A model generated the notes under the pieces. The model saw nothing but the letters and a program-made list of their open reading frames with translations. It had not been told where the DNA came from and made no database searches. A stretch of 45,198 bases of DNA. It comes from Verrucomicrobiota bacterium (GTDB taxonomy: Bacteria; Verrucomicrobiota; Verrucomicrobiia; CAIQCK01). How positions within the stretch are numbered: the first letter of the stretch is position 1; each line of letters opens with the position of its first letter. A program made the translations under genes and the position numbers. Below are positions 1 to 7,385 of this stretch, piece after piece. The stretch is taken from contig JACRKA010000138.1 of the NCBI GenBank assembly GCA_016219905.1, positions 1 to 45,198 on the forward strand. Reading direction: 5' to 3'.

Positions 1-1
1 G

Positions 2-274
2 ATCGTCATCCTGGAGGCCGAGAAGGTGATCCGGCCGGAGCATCTGCCGCCGGAAATCCGCGGCGGCGCCGGCCCGCTGGCGGCGCGGGCGATTGAACTG
101 CCGCAGGACGGCATTGCATTGGCCAGCGTCGAGAGGGAGTTGATCCACCAGGCGATGGCCCGCGCCGGCGGCAACCAGACGCGCGCCGCGGAGTTGCTCG
201 GCATCGAGCGCGATGCGCTGCGACGGCGGCTGGCGAAGCACGGCTTCAACCAGGGCGATCCGGCATCCTCGTAG
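2..274 (+). CDS. Sigma-54-dependent transcriptional activator, C-terminal end (partial)
   Basis: This is the 3' end of a gene that starts before the window; the frame is open from base 2. The visible part reads like the end of the AAA+ region of an NtrC-family activator ([18 protein letters not shown], the usual linker after the C-subdomain). A Fis-type helix-turn-helix follows ([22 protein letters not shown]), then a short tail and a TAG stop. Family knowledge: such proteins bind upstream enhancer sites and open sigma-54 promoters by ATP hydrolysis. The context fits, because two sigma-54 promoter candidates lie just downstream in front of the cytochrome genes. The receiver or other sensory domain lies outside the window, so the input signal is unknown. 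Confidence 0.87.
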   Translation: MVILEAEKVIRPEHLPPEIRGGAGPLAARAIELPQDGIALASVERELIHQAMARAGGNQTRAAELLGIERDALRRRLAKHGFNQGDPASS

Positions 275-295
275 CCGCTCGTCACGCTGCGGATC

Positions 296-403
296 TCACG
301 GGGGCGGCAGCTTGCTCAAGTGCCATACGGCGACCGCGGTGATGGCCATCATGAGCACAGCAATCAATGCCAGCGTCAGCCCCATCGTTTTTCGGGAGAT
401 CAT
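296..403 (-). CDS. Possible 35-residue single-pass membrane peptide
   Basis: The ORF track shows a 67-residue frame, but the internal ATG at 403 gives a compact peptide, MISRKTMGLTLALIAVLM and onward. It has a short positively charged N-terminus, one strongly hydrophobic helix of about 20 residues (roughly residues 8-28) and a short HLSKLPPP tail. It lies between the activator gene (convergent) and the cytochrome promoter region (divergent). No clear Shine-Dalgarno precedes it and I do not recognise a family. The hydrophobic-helix pattern is better organised than a random shadow frame, but coding status is unproven. Confidence 0.3.
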   Translation of the reverse strand: MISRKTMGLTLALIAVLMMAITAVAVWHLSKLPPP

Positions 404-422
404 GAGTCGGTTCGGATGGCTT

Positions 423-441
423 GTGGCAACAACGATGCCAC
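423..441. promoter_or_regulatory. Inverted repeat, possible activator (UAS) site
   Basis: GTGGCA-N7-TGCCAC is a perfect 6-base inverted repeat about 165-180 bases upstream of the sigma-54 promoter candidate at 606-621. This is the typical distance for an enhancer-binding site. It is not clearly conserved upstream of the second cytochrome gene, so the assignment is tentative; it could equally serve the possible minus-strand gene. Confidence 0.25.
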
Positions 442-605
442 GTTGATTCTGTGCGGCAATGGCCGTCCAAGCCCCCATCGGTAGCGCAGAAGCGAGCAAG
501 ACGATGCGCGGAAGCGCGCTTTATTCGGGTCGCAGCCGCACCCCATTGACAGGATCCCAGCCGTTACCAGTTTGTCACCAACCTGTTGTAAACCCGCCGA
601 TAAAC

Positions 606-621
606 TGGCACCCGGCGTGCA
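606..621 (+). promoter_or_regulatory. Sigma-54 (-24/-12) promoter candidate for cytochrome/porin module 1
   Basis: TGGCACCCGGCGTGCA matches the sigma-54 consensus TGGCACG-N4-TTGCW at the invariant GG and GC, with exactly 10 bases between them and most flanking positions matching. It lies 108 bases upstream of the GTG start at 729. Sixteen positions are conserved except the last base in the second copy (3995-4010), in an alignment where flanking bases have diverged. A sigma-54 activator ends just upstream at 274. Confidence 0.7.
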
Positions 622-696
622 ATAAAATCCAGCGTGGTGGGTTCATTCGGACAACTCATGCAGCGGGAACCCGCCGTGCGTCACGCAATCAAGGAG

Positions 697-710
697 AGTT
701 ACCGGTAACT
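697..710. promoter_or_regulatory. 14-base perfect palindrome in the leader
   Basis: AGTTACCGGTAACT is a perfect palindrome between the sigma-54 promoter candidate and the cytochrome start at 729. It is absent from the equivalent place before the second cytochrome gene. It could be an operator giving module 1 an extra control input, or chance; no protein partner can be named. Confidence 0.3.
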
Positions 711-712
711 TC

Positions 713-772
713 GCGAGAAAGGCACGTTGTGAAAAGACCAGGTTTGAAAGCAATCATAGCCGCGCTGGCAGT
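713..772 (+). repeat. 60-base exact repeat, copy 1
   Basis: Bases 713-772 are identical to 4253-4312. The repeat spans the ribosome-binding site (GAGAAAGG), the shared GTG start and the first 14-15 codons of both cytochrome genes. Sequence on either side has diverged substantially, so this block marks either recent gene conversion or strong constraint on translation start and export signal. Confidence 0.9.
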
Positions 773-1499
773 TGCCGGCGTCTGCATCGCGGTCATCTCC
801 TGCGCGACGATGGAGCACGTCGCGGCGGTGCCGCCGATGATTCCCGGCGCGAAGTATGTGGGCGATGACATGTGCGCCACATGTCACGAGAAAGTCGCGC
901 ATGACTTCAAGCGCACCAGCCACGGCATGCGCGTCCTGAAAGAGAAGGGGGAGACCAAAGGCTGCGAATCCTGCCACGGGCCGGGCAGCCTGCACGCGGA
1001 AGCGGACGGTGCCAAGGGGAAGATCCTCAGGGGAAACTGGGACACGTGCTATACCTGCCATCAAAGGGTGCGGTCGGAATTCGCCCTCCAATACCACCAT
1101 CCGGTTCCGGAAGGCCGGATCGGCTGCAACGATTGCCACACGATTCATGGGCCGGTGAAAGCCGGGGTTCAGGAGGTGTCCAACGAAACCTGCTACAAGT
1201 GCCATCAGCAGATTCGGGGGCCTTGGACCTTCGAGCACGAGCCGGTGGAGCGGGATGCATGCAGCGTCTGCCATAGCGTGCACGGCTCGATCAACACGCG
1301 GCTGCTCGTGGAACGCGATTACAACCTGTGCGTCAAGTGCCACTACAGCGCCTCGCAGTATCAAAGCGTCGGCCATTACGCCCACCGGCGCGCCCTGAAC
1401 CCGGCGGGCATCGCCGGGGGCGCCCGCTACTCGATCTGCACCGGCTGCCACCGGGGCGTGCACGGCTCCAACTTCAGCAAAGAACTCCGGACCCAGTAG
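729..1499 (+). CDS. Octaheme c-type cytochrome, DmsE/MtrA-like
   Basis: Predicted periplasmic or membrane-anchored multiheme electron carrier of 256 residues that should work with the MtrB-type porin encoded next. Start GTG 729 is preferred over the long open frame from 459. It follows GAGAAAGG, begins the export signal (KRPGLKAIIAALAV) and is shared with the paralog at 4269. Eight CXXCH motifs are visible, at about C49, C79, C107, C133, C155, C178, C201 and C237; DmsE/MtrA proteins usually have ten. The signal ends in AVISC at Cys25, which fits a lipobox, so it may be a lipoprotein. Family knowledge: MtrA/PioA-like cytochromes insert into an MtrB barrel to move electrons across the outer membrane. 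The direction (Fe(II) oxidation or outward reduction) cannot be told, as no surface cytochrome is present. Confidence 0.9.
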   Translation: MKRPGLKAIIAALAVAGVCIAVISCATMEHVAAVPPMIPGAKYVGDDMCATCHEKVAHDFKRTSHGMRVLKEKGETKGCESCHGPGSLHAEADGAKGKILRGNWDTCYTCHQRVRSEFALQYHHPVPEGRIGCNDCHTIHGPVKAGVQEVSNETCYKCHQQIRGPWTFEHEPVERDACSVCHSVHGSINTRLLVERDYNLCVKCHYSASQYQSVGHYAHRRALNPAGIAGGARYSICTGCHRGVHGSNFSKELRTQ

Positions 1500-1585
1500 G
1501 TGGGCCGAGCCAATCTCGAACACCCATGGCTGCTGTGAAGACGAAGGTGAACAACAATCCGCGCGCGGAGGAGGTTCCAACCACC

Positions 1586-3748
1586 ATGAACAAACCAAGA
1601 ACAATACTGGCCGCCCTCTTCGTCCTCGCCACGCTCAGCGTGGCTCAGGCCGAGGAGAAGAAGGCCGCCTCGCCTCCAACCACGATCACGGCTGAAGACT
1701 TGCAACTGGAGCCAAACATTTCCACCATCGCGATCTGGTCTGCTGTGGAGGGCGACAAGGCGAAGTTCAGGGAACACCTCCAGAAGCCGGTTCCCTTCTC
1801 AGGCGGCTTGGACAAGTTTTGGTGGGCGACGGAGGGCAAGGACGGATTCAAGTTCGAGATGGACGGCCGGGCGCTCTACGAGAACGACTACGGTCTGAAC
1901 CTGGACTTCACCAAGAAAGACCTGGGTTCCATCAAACTCAAGGCGGACACCTATCGGCGATACTATGACAGCACGGGGGTTTACTACCCGTATGCGCCGG
2001 CCATTTACGAGTTGAATCCCTCGGAGCTTTACACCGACCGGGGCGATTTTGTGATCGAAGCGACCCTCGCCCTGCCCAACATGCCGAAGTTCACCGTGGG
2101 TTATGAGCGCATGAGCAAGGAGGGCGATCAGAACATGGCCTGGGGCGGCTGGCTGAGACAGGCCCCGCCGGGCAATGACTGGATTCTCTGGACGACTCCG
2201 CTGTCGCGCGAGCTGGATTACGTCTCGGACCGGGTTTACTTCGCCGCCGAGCACACCGTCGCCGGCTTCTACATCCGGCTCCGGCAGGAATGGGAGCAGT
2301 TCAAAGGCAGCGAAGAGCACATTGAACCCGGTTTCTACACTTCAGGGGTCCATGTTTTCAACCGGTTCTACGAGAACACCCTGGACCACACGACATGGAC
2401 GACGAGCCTGGATGTGACCAAGGACCTCATCGAGAAAGTGCTGATTCTCGACCTGGGCTATCAATACCAGCAGACCATCAACGACAACAACTTCGACTCG
2501 GATGCCCGCACACCGGCCGGGGCCGTCCACGACGCCGAACACGCCATCAACTTCAACAACAACAGCCACGATGGCTGGTTTGGGCGGCATCTTGCCAGGG
2601 CCAATCTCACCTGGCATGCCACGGACGACCTCACGTTCACGGCCGGCGCGAAATACAAGAAAGGCGACACCGAGAGCGATTCCCAACGGAATGAAGAAGG
2701 CTCCGGCGGCAGCGGTTCGGATGGCAACCCCGCCACGTCCGAGGAGATCTGGTGGTTTGACACCCAGAACCGCGAGGAGACCTGGACCGAAAGCGTGAAA
2801 GCCAGCCTCTCCTGCATCCCGAAGACACGGCTGACCTTGGGAGCCGATTTTGAGCAAAGCAACGTGGACTACGACTGGAACGCCGCCATCTGGACCGCGG
2901 GTATTCCGGGCGAGTCTGTCACGGGACAGGGAAACTGGCTGTGGGATGCGAACACGAAATACAAGCGGGACAACTACTGGATCAACATCCGGTCCCGTCC
3001 CTGGCACTTCCTGACCGGCAACCTCAAATACAAATACAAGATCGTGAAGGCGGACGTCGGCGAGAACGCGGACATAGCGACTCTCAAGCCGGGCGATCCG
3101 GAGTATGAAGCGACGGCGACCGCCAACAAGTATTATCCAGGCCGCATGGAGGGCTGGCGCAGACCCACGCACGAGGCCAAGCTCGATTTCGCCATCAAGC
3201 CGGTGGACCGCGTGACCCTGCGGCCCGTGGGCGAATACCAGATCTCGCGATACGACACGCATGACCAGATTGACGAGACCGTGGAAACCTCCACATACAC
3301 CCGCATGGGCTATGGCATCTCCGCGGACTTCGAGCTTTGCCAGAACGCGATGCTGACCCTCAACTACATGCGTCAGGACATCACCACCGAGACCCAGGCC
3401 GATTCCCGGACCGCCTCACTGCGCAGAGACCCCTTCACGGGCGCCTTCAGCGCCGGCTACTACGGCGGGCTGATTGAGGAATTCGACGGCTCCTATGACA
3501 CCCTCAGCGGCGTGTTCACCTATACCTGGAACAAGCTCGCCCTCCGGGCCAACGCCGGCATGACCAACGGCAAAGGCAGTTGGGACACCCACTACTACTG
3601 GGCCGGTTGCGGCGCGGACTACAAGTTCAGCAAGAACGTCTCGGCGAACGCGGGTTACACCCACTCCCGATACGACGAGGACACCAACGGGAACATCAAC
3701 AACTACTACGCCCACATGGTCTATCTCGGCGTCAAAGCCCGGTTCTGA
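1586..3748 (+). CDS. MtrB/PioB-family outer-membrane porin of a porin-cytochrome complex
   Basis: A 720-residue beta-barrel protein, close to the usual MtrB length (about 700). The ATG at 1586 is chosen because GGAGGAGG lies about 10 bases upstream and a clean Sec signal follows (MNKPRTILAALFVLATLSVAQA, written here as two parts: MNKPRTILAALFV then LATLSVAQA, cleaved before EE). The ORF track start at 1328 is a shadow over the cytochrome. The body alternates aromatic and polar residues with many Tyr/Trp/Asp/Asn and ends ...YLGVKARF, with a C-terminal Phe as expected for BAM-inserted barrels. Its N-terminal third aligns with the second porin at 5068 (YRRYYDSTGVYY versus YRKYFDDTGGYY; SKEGDQ versus SKEGDK). 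It lies 86 bases after the octaheme gene and is presumably cotranscribed. Function as an electron conduit sheath is inferred from family and pairing. Confidence 0.9.
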   Translation: MNKPRTILAALFVLATLSVAQAEEKKAASPPTTITAEDLQLEPNISTIAIWSAVEGDKAKFREHLQKPVPFSGGLDKFWWATEGKDGFKFEMDGRALYENDYGLNLDFTKKDLGSIKLKADTYRRYYDSTGVYYPYAPAIYELNPSELYTDRGDFVIEATLALPNMPKFTVGYERMSKEGDQNMAWGGWLRQAPPGNDWILWTTPLSRELDYVSDRVYFAAEHTVAGFYIRLRQEWEQFKGSEEHIEPGFYTSGVHVFNRFYENTLDHTTWTTSLDVTKDLIEKVLILDLGYQYQQTINDNNFDSDARTPAGAVHDAEHAINFNNNSHDGWFGRHLARANLTWHATDDLTFTAGAKYKKGDTESDSQRNEEGSGGSGSDGNPATSEEIWWFDTQNREETWTESVKASLSCIPKTRLTLGADFEQSNVDYDWNAAIWTAGIPGESVTGQGNWLWDANTKYKRDNYWINIRSRPWHFLTGNLKYKYKIVKADVGENADIATLKPGDPEYEATATANKYYPGRMEGWRRPTHEAKLDFAIKPVDRVTLRPVGEYQISRYDTHDQIDETVETSTYTRMGYGISADFELCQNAMLTLNYMRQDITTETQADSRTASLRRDPFTGAFSAGYYGGLIEEFDGSYDTLSGVFTYTWNKLALRANAGMTNGKGSWDTHYYWAGCGADYKFSKNVSANAGYTHSRYDEDTNGNINNYYAHMVYLGVKARF

Positions 3749-4268
3749 ACATCGTGTCCCAACCGGGCAAGAGGAAGGATGCCCATCGCTTTGTTGCTCT
3801 GGCATGGGCTGGATGCACACATGATCCAGTTGGCAACTGCACAACCGTCGTAGCATAGGTTTGTCACACACACCATCGCCGTCCAGACCCCGTGGGTCGC
3901 GTGGAAGTGCGCTCCGTTCGGGTCGCTGCCGTGCCCTGTTGACAAGCCCAGTCTTCCAGTTTGCCTCCAGCCTGTTGCGCGCCAGCCGATAAACTGGCAC
4001 CCGGCGTGCGAAAAATACGGCATAGTGGATACACTCTGACTCAAGCGGCGGTTCCCCACGGGGGAGGGGGAAGGCCGTGATTCACATCAAAACCGGGGAA
4101 AGTGAAATACTGCGAAAAGGTGAAAAAAATGCCTTGCATCGCGGGAGCAGTTCGGGCAAGAAAGCCAGCGTTGTAGTGGATTCATTTCGATAACTCATGC
4201 GGCGGGGATTCTCGGTGCGGTGCATGACCGGTCGTTAGCCTTGGGGTTCCCTGCGAGAAAGGCACGTT
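3749..4268. other. Intergenic region between the two porin-cytochrome modules
   Basis: A 520-base non-coding stretch. It holds a weak hairpin (CTGGAT...ATCCAG, 3809-3829) without a T-run, a region from about 3899 that aligns with 510-665 upstream of module 1, and a sigma-54 promoter candidate (3995-4010). Two related segments follow at about 4022-4051 and 4172-4204 (TAGTGGAT...GCGGCGG), of which module 1 has only one counterpart (633-665). The leader of module 2 is thus about 150 bases longer through an internal duplication. No ORF here has coding character. Confidence 0.6.
3995..4010 (+). promoter_or_regulatory. Sigma-54 (-24/-12) promoter candidate for cytochrome/porin module 2
   Basis: TGGCACCCGGCGTGCG is identical to the module 1 element except for the last base, with the invariant GG-N10-GC spacing. 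The preceding bases GCCGATAAAC are nearly unchanged as well. It is 259 bases upstream of the GTG start at 4269, giving a longer leader than in module 1. Confidence 0.68.
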
Positions 4269-4312
4269 GTGAAAAGACCAGGTTTGAAAGCAATCATAGC
4301 CGCGCTGGCAGT
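4253..4312 (+). repeat. 60-base exact repeat, copy 2
   Basis: Identical to 713-772, covering the ribosome-binding site, GTG start and first codons of the second cytochrome gene. See copy 1. Confidence 0.9.
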
Positions 4313-5054
4313 CGTCGGCGTCTGCGGTGTGATCGTCTCCTGCGTGACGATGGATCACGCGATGGTGCCGCCGCCGATGATCCCCGGCGCGACGTATGTC
4401 GGCATGGACATCTGCGCCCCGTGCCACGAGAAGCAAGTGCGCGACTTCAAGCTCACCTCACACGCCCGCCTGCAAATTGACAACGAGAAGGTCGTAGGCC
4501 AAGGCTGCGAGGGCTGTCATGGGCCGGGCAGCCTTCACGCCGAGGCCGGCGGCGGGCGCGGCAAGTTCATCGTCAACCCCAGCAAGGACCCGAAAGCCTG
4601 CTATCAGTGCCACCTCGACAAGCAGGCCCAGATGAACCTCCCCTATCACCACCCGGTGCGCGAAGGCCGGATGAGCTGCTCCTCCTGCCACGACCCGCAT
4701 GGCGCGGACATCAAGAAAGGAAAGAGCTTGATGATCGCGCGAGTCAACGACACCTGCGCCCAGTGCCACCGTGAGCAGACCCGACCGCACGTCTATGAGC
4801 ACGAGGCGCTGCGTGAGGGGTGCACCATCTGCCATCAGGTCCACGGCTCCGTGAACCAGAAGATGCTCATCGAGCGCAACCAGAATCTCTGCCTGAAGTG
4901 CCACGCGCAGGTGGGCATCGGCGGCGCTGTTGGCGCGAATCTCTACATCGGCGATTCAAACCACAATACGCGCGTGCGGCAGGGCACCTGTTACAACGCG
5001 GGTTGCCACACGGCGATCCACGGTTCCAACCTCAACGACCATTTGCGGTATTAA
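4269..5054 (+). CDS. Octaheme c-type cytochrome, DmsE/MtrA-like, paralog 2
   Basis: A 261-residue paralog of the cytochrome at 729, sharing the same GTG start, signal (KRPGLKAIIAALAVVGVC) and lipobox-like VIVSC at Cys25. Seven canonical CXXCH motifs occur at about C49, C80, C111, C137, C163, C185 and C208. The last heme site is CYNAGCH (Cys241-His247), a CX4CH motif where the paralog has CTGCH. CX4CH heme sites are known in some cytochromes c3 and may need particular maturation conditions. Neighbouring His-rich segments (PYHHPV, NHNT) could supply distal ligands. The stop is 13 bases before the next porin gene. It probably forms a second porin-cytochrome pair with different redox properties; that is inference. 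Confidence 0.9.
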   Translation: MKRPGLKAIIAALAVVGVCGVIVSCVTMDHAMVPPPMIPGATYVGMDICAPCHEKQVRDFKLTSHARLQIDNEKVVGQGCEGCHGPGSLHAEAGGGRGKFIVNPSKDPKACYQCHLDKQAQMNLPYHHPVREGRMSCSSCHDPHGADIKKGKSLMIARVNDTCAQCHREQTRPHVYEHEALREGCTICHQVHGSVNQKMLIERNQNLCLKCHAQVGIGGAVGANLYIGDSNHNTRVRQGTCYNAGCHTAIHGSNLNDHLRY

Positions 5055-5067
5055 TCGGAGAATCCCC

Positions 5068-7188
5068 ATGAACAGCGCTCTCTGGAAATCATTGATGGCG
5101 GTTCTGACGATGCTGGCGTTGGCCACCGTGGCGCCCGCGGCGGACACCGGGAAGACCAACAGCCCAGGCAAGGAGGAGGAACCCGAGCCGAACTTCTTGA
5201 TCACGCCGCAGGTGCGGATGATCCAGGTTGACGGCGACAAGCATAAGTTCCGCGAAGACTACTGGATGCAGGATGGCTGGACGGGCGGCATCGAGGAGTT
5301 CTCCTGGCACCAGATGTTCGGCGCGAAGAAGGACACGCTGCTGGAGATCGAAGCCCGCGGCCTCTACGACGACGACGACTACATGATGAAGCTCCAATTG
5401 GTGAAGCCCGACTTCGGTTTCGTGCGGACCGGCTTCACGCAATACCGGAAGTATTTCGATGACACGGGCGGCTACTATGTGCCGTTCAGACAGCCGTATT
5501 TCGATCTGCAACAAGACGTGAGTCTCCTGATGGGCAACTGGTATGTGGACCTCGGCCTGACCATTCCCCACTGGCCCAAGATCACGTTTGGCTTTGAGCA
5601 CCAGTCCAAGGAGGGTGACAAGTCCATGCTTGAATGGGGCACTGTAGCGCAGACCATCAGCGTCCCGGCCACGTCGGTGACCAAGAACATTTACCCGAAC
5701 GTGAAGAGCATCTATGAAAGCGTGGATATCTTCAAGGCGGACGTGGAGTATGACATCGGCAAGGTCCACATGGCCGACCAGTTCCGCTTCGAATCCTACG
5801 ACAACGACACCACGCGGGCGGACGACACCGGCATCAACCTGACCACCGGAGTGTTCAAGCCCGCCAGAATCCGGGAGGATTTCAGCCACCAGCAGTTCTC
5901 CAACGCCTACTTCGTGGAAAGCCACATCCACGACAAGGTGTATGTCTCCGCCGGCTACTTGTATGTGGACATGACAGGCGATGCGGACTTCAACATGGCC
6001 ACTTTCTATGGCGTCGGCACCCCTGTAGCGGGAACTGACAAGTTCTGGCTTATCAGAGATGCCAAGTTGAATCAGGATTCGCACGTGCTCAACGCCAGCG
6101 TCATGTTTGGCCCGTTCTGGGGCACCACCCTCTACGCCGGCGCCCAGGTCGAGGAGACCTACACGGACGCCTTCTCCAATTCGGACCATCGGGAAGGTGT
6201 CGGGCCATCCAGCGTGGTGTTGGCGGACACTTCCACCGACAAGGGGCGGGTGCAGGAGAACGCCGGCATCCGGTTCACCAAGATCCCCTACACGGTCATC
6301 TATGGCGAAGGCCGGTGGGTTCGTGAAAGCATAGATGTCTATCGCAGCGTGATCGAAGGAGATGGTGCGGCCGAGCTTGAACAGAGGACCGACGGCGATA
6401 TCGAACGCGACGAATACGTCGCCGGCTTCAACACCTCCCCCATCCGCCGGGCGTCGCTGACCGGCCAATACCGCAACAGCTACCGGCGCAACAGATACGA
6501 CCACGAAATTGACTTCGAAAGCGGTTACCCGGCCTTCATCACCGACCAGGAGTTCCAGACGCACGAGATCAGCGCCAAGCTCACCGTCCGTCCGCACAAT
6601 CGGGTGACGGCCAGCTTGAAGTTCCAGATGGTTGACACCGACATTGACACGGATACGCAAACGTTGAGCGCCGCTGTTCCTGGCGGCAACGTCAACGCGG
6701 CCAACTATCGCGCCAAGATCTACAGCGCCAACGTGACGTTCACCCCGATCAACCGGCTCTACCTGAGCGGTTACTTCTCCCTGACCGATTCGCAGACCGT
6801 CGCGTTCGACAACTACTTGAACGCGGTCCAGCCGTCCAAGAATGACAGCTATACGGCCATGGGATCCGCCGGCTATGCGATTGACGACAAGACCGAAGCC
6901 ACGGTCGAATACATGTATCAGCGGGTCTTCACCTTCGACAACAACGGATGGAGCAGCAACGGCCGGCCGCTCAGCTTTACTCCCGGGACGGTCAACGTGG
7001 ACGCCGGCATGCCTTTGGGCACTGACTCTACCCGCCGCATGTTCTCTGCCGGCATCAGCCGCCGCATCACCAAGAACATCACCGCCCGCCTGCGCTACGG
7101 TTACTTCCAATACGATGAACCGAGCGGCGGCAACGTCAACGACTACCTCGCCCACATGGCGATGGCCTCCTGCGCCATCCGGTTCTAA
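5068..7188 (+). CDS. MtrB/PioB-family outer-membrane porin, paralog 2
   Basis: A 706-residue barrel protein starting at ATG 5068 after CGGAGAA, followed by a Sec signal (MNSALWKSLMAVLTMLALAT then VAPAADT, cleavage near APA). The longer ORF from 4930 overlaps the cytochrome and is not used. Repeated amphipathic strands rich in Tyr, Asp and Asn and a terminal ...CAIRF fit an outer-membrane barrel. It is clearly homologous to the porin at 1586 but diverged throughout, so the duplication is old except where the 60-base repeat lies. It should sheath the cytochrome encoded 13 bases upstream. A strong terminator follows at 7263-7307, closing the two-module block. Confidence 0.9.
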   Translation: MNSALWKSLMAVLTMLALATVAPAADTGKTNSPGKEEEPEPNFLITPQVRMIQVDGDKHKFREDYWMQDGWTGGIEEFSWHQMFGAKKDTLLEIEARGLYDDDDYMMKLQLVKPDFGFVRTGFTQYRKYFDDTGGYYVPFRQPYFDLQQDVSLLMGNWYVDLGLTIPHWPKITFGFEHQSKEGDKSMLEWGTVAQTISVPATSVTKNIYPNVKSIYESVDIFKADVEYDIGKVHMADQFRFESYDNDTTRADDTGINLTTGVFKPARIREDFSHQQFSNAYFVESHIHDKVYVSAGYLYVDMTGDADFNMATFYGVGTPVAGTDKFWLIRDAKLNQDSHVLNASVMFGPFWGTTLYAGAQVEETYTDAFSNSDHREGVGPSSVVLADTSTDKGRVQENAGIRFTKIPYTVIYGEGRWVRESIDVYRSVIEGDGAAELEQRTDGDIERDEYVAGFNTSPIRRASLTGQYRNSYRRNRYDHEIDFESGYPAFITDQEFQTHEISAKLTVRPHNRVTASLKFQMVDTDIDTDTQTLSAAVPGGNVNAANYRAKIYSANVTFTPINRLYLSGYFSLTDSQTVAFDNYLNAVQPSKNDSYTAMGSAGYAIDDKTEATVEYMYQRVFTFDNNGWSSNGRPLSFTPGTVNVDAGMPLGTDSTRRMFSAGISRRITKNITARLRYGYFQYDEPSGGNVNDYLAHMAMASCAIRF

Positions 7189-7262
7189 ATCGGAATTTTG
7201 TCTTCTTGGTTCGGCACAATAATTTCAGGCCGCCCAGTTGCGTCTCCTTGGAGCGCAATCAT

Positions 7263-7307
7263 TCAGCCCGGAGTTGCCTGTTCGCACGGCACTCCGGGCT
7301 GATTTTT
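7263..7307 (+). terminator. Rho-independent terminator after the second porin
   Basis: A 12-base perfect stem (TCAGCCCGGAGT / ACTCCGGGCTGA) with inner partial pairing TGCC/GGC and a short loop is followed directly by TTTTT. It ends the porin-cytochrome transcription unit and separates it from the ECF sigma gene at 7386. Confidence 0.85.
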
Positions 7308-7385
7308 CCAGCCGCAGCCCGCCGGGAAAAGTGCTGACATCCGCGCCGGCCGGCCGCAACATCCGGCTTCGTTCCCGAAGCCACC

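Larger units (their letters stand above)
275..728. other. Regulatory intergenic region upstream of the first cytochrome gene
   Basis: This 454-base stretch holds a possible small minus-strand ORF (296-403), an inverted repeat (423-441), a sigma-54 promoter candidate (606-621), a 14-base palindrome (697-710) and the start of a 60-base exact repeat (713-772). From about 510 onward it aligns, with scattered changes, to the region upstream of the second cytochrome gene (about 3899-4268). The regulatory region was therefore duplicated together with the genes. I see no other gene here; the plus-strand ORF starting at 459 is only an open extension of the cytochrome frame without a signal sequence of its own. 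Confidence 0.6.

Noticed and set aside
459-728. N-terminal extension of the first cytochrome from the ORF-track start
   Set aside because: The extension is not hydrophobic, covers the promoter candidate, and is not shared with the paralog, whose GTG, signal and ribosome-binding site match those at 729.
3809-3829. Terminator after the first porin
   Set aside because: The 6-base stem CTGGAT/ATCCAG has no T-run and is weak. I see no convincing terminator between the two modules, so some read-through is possible.
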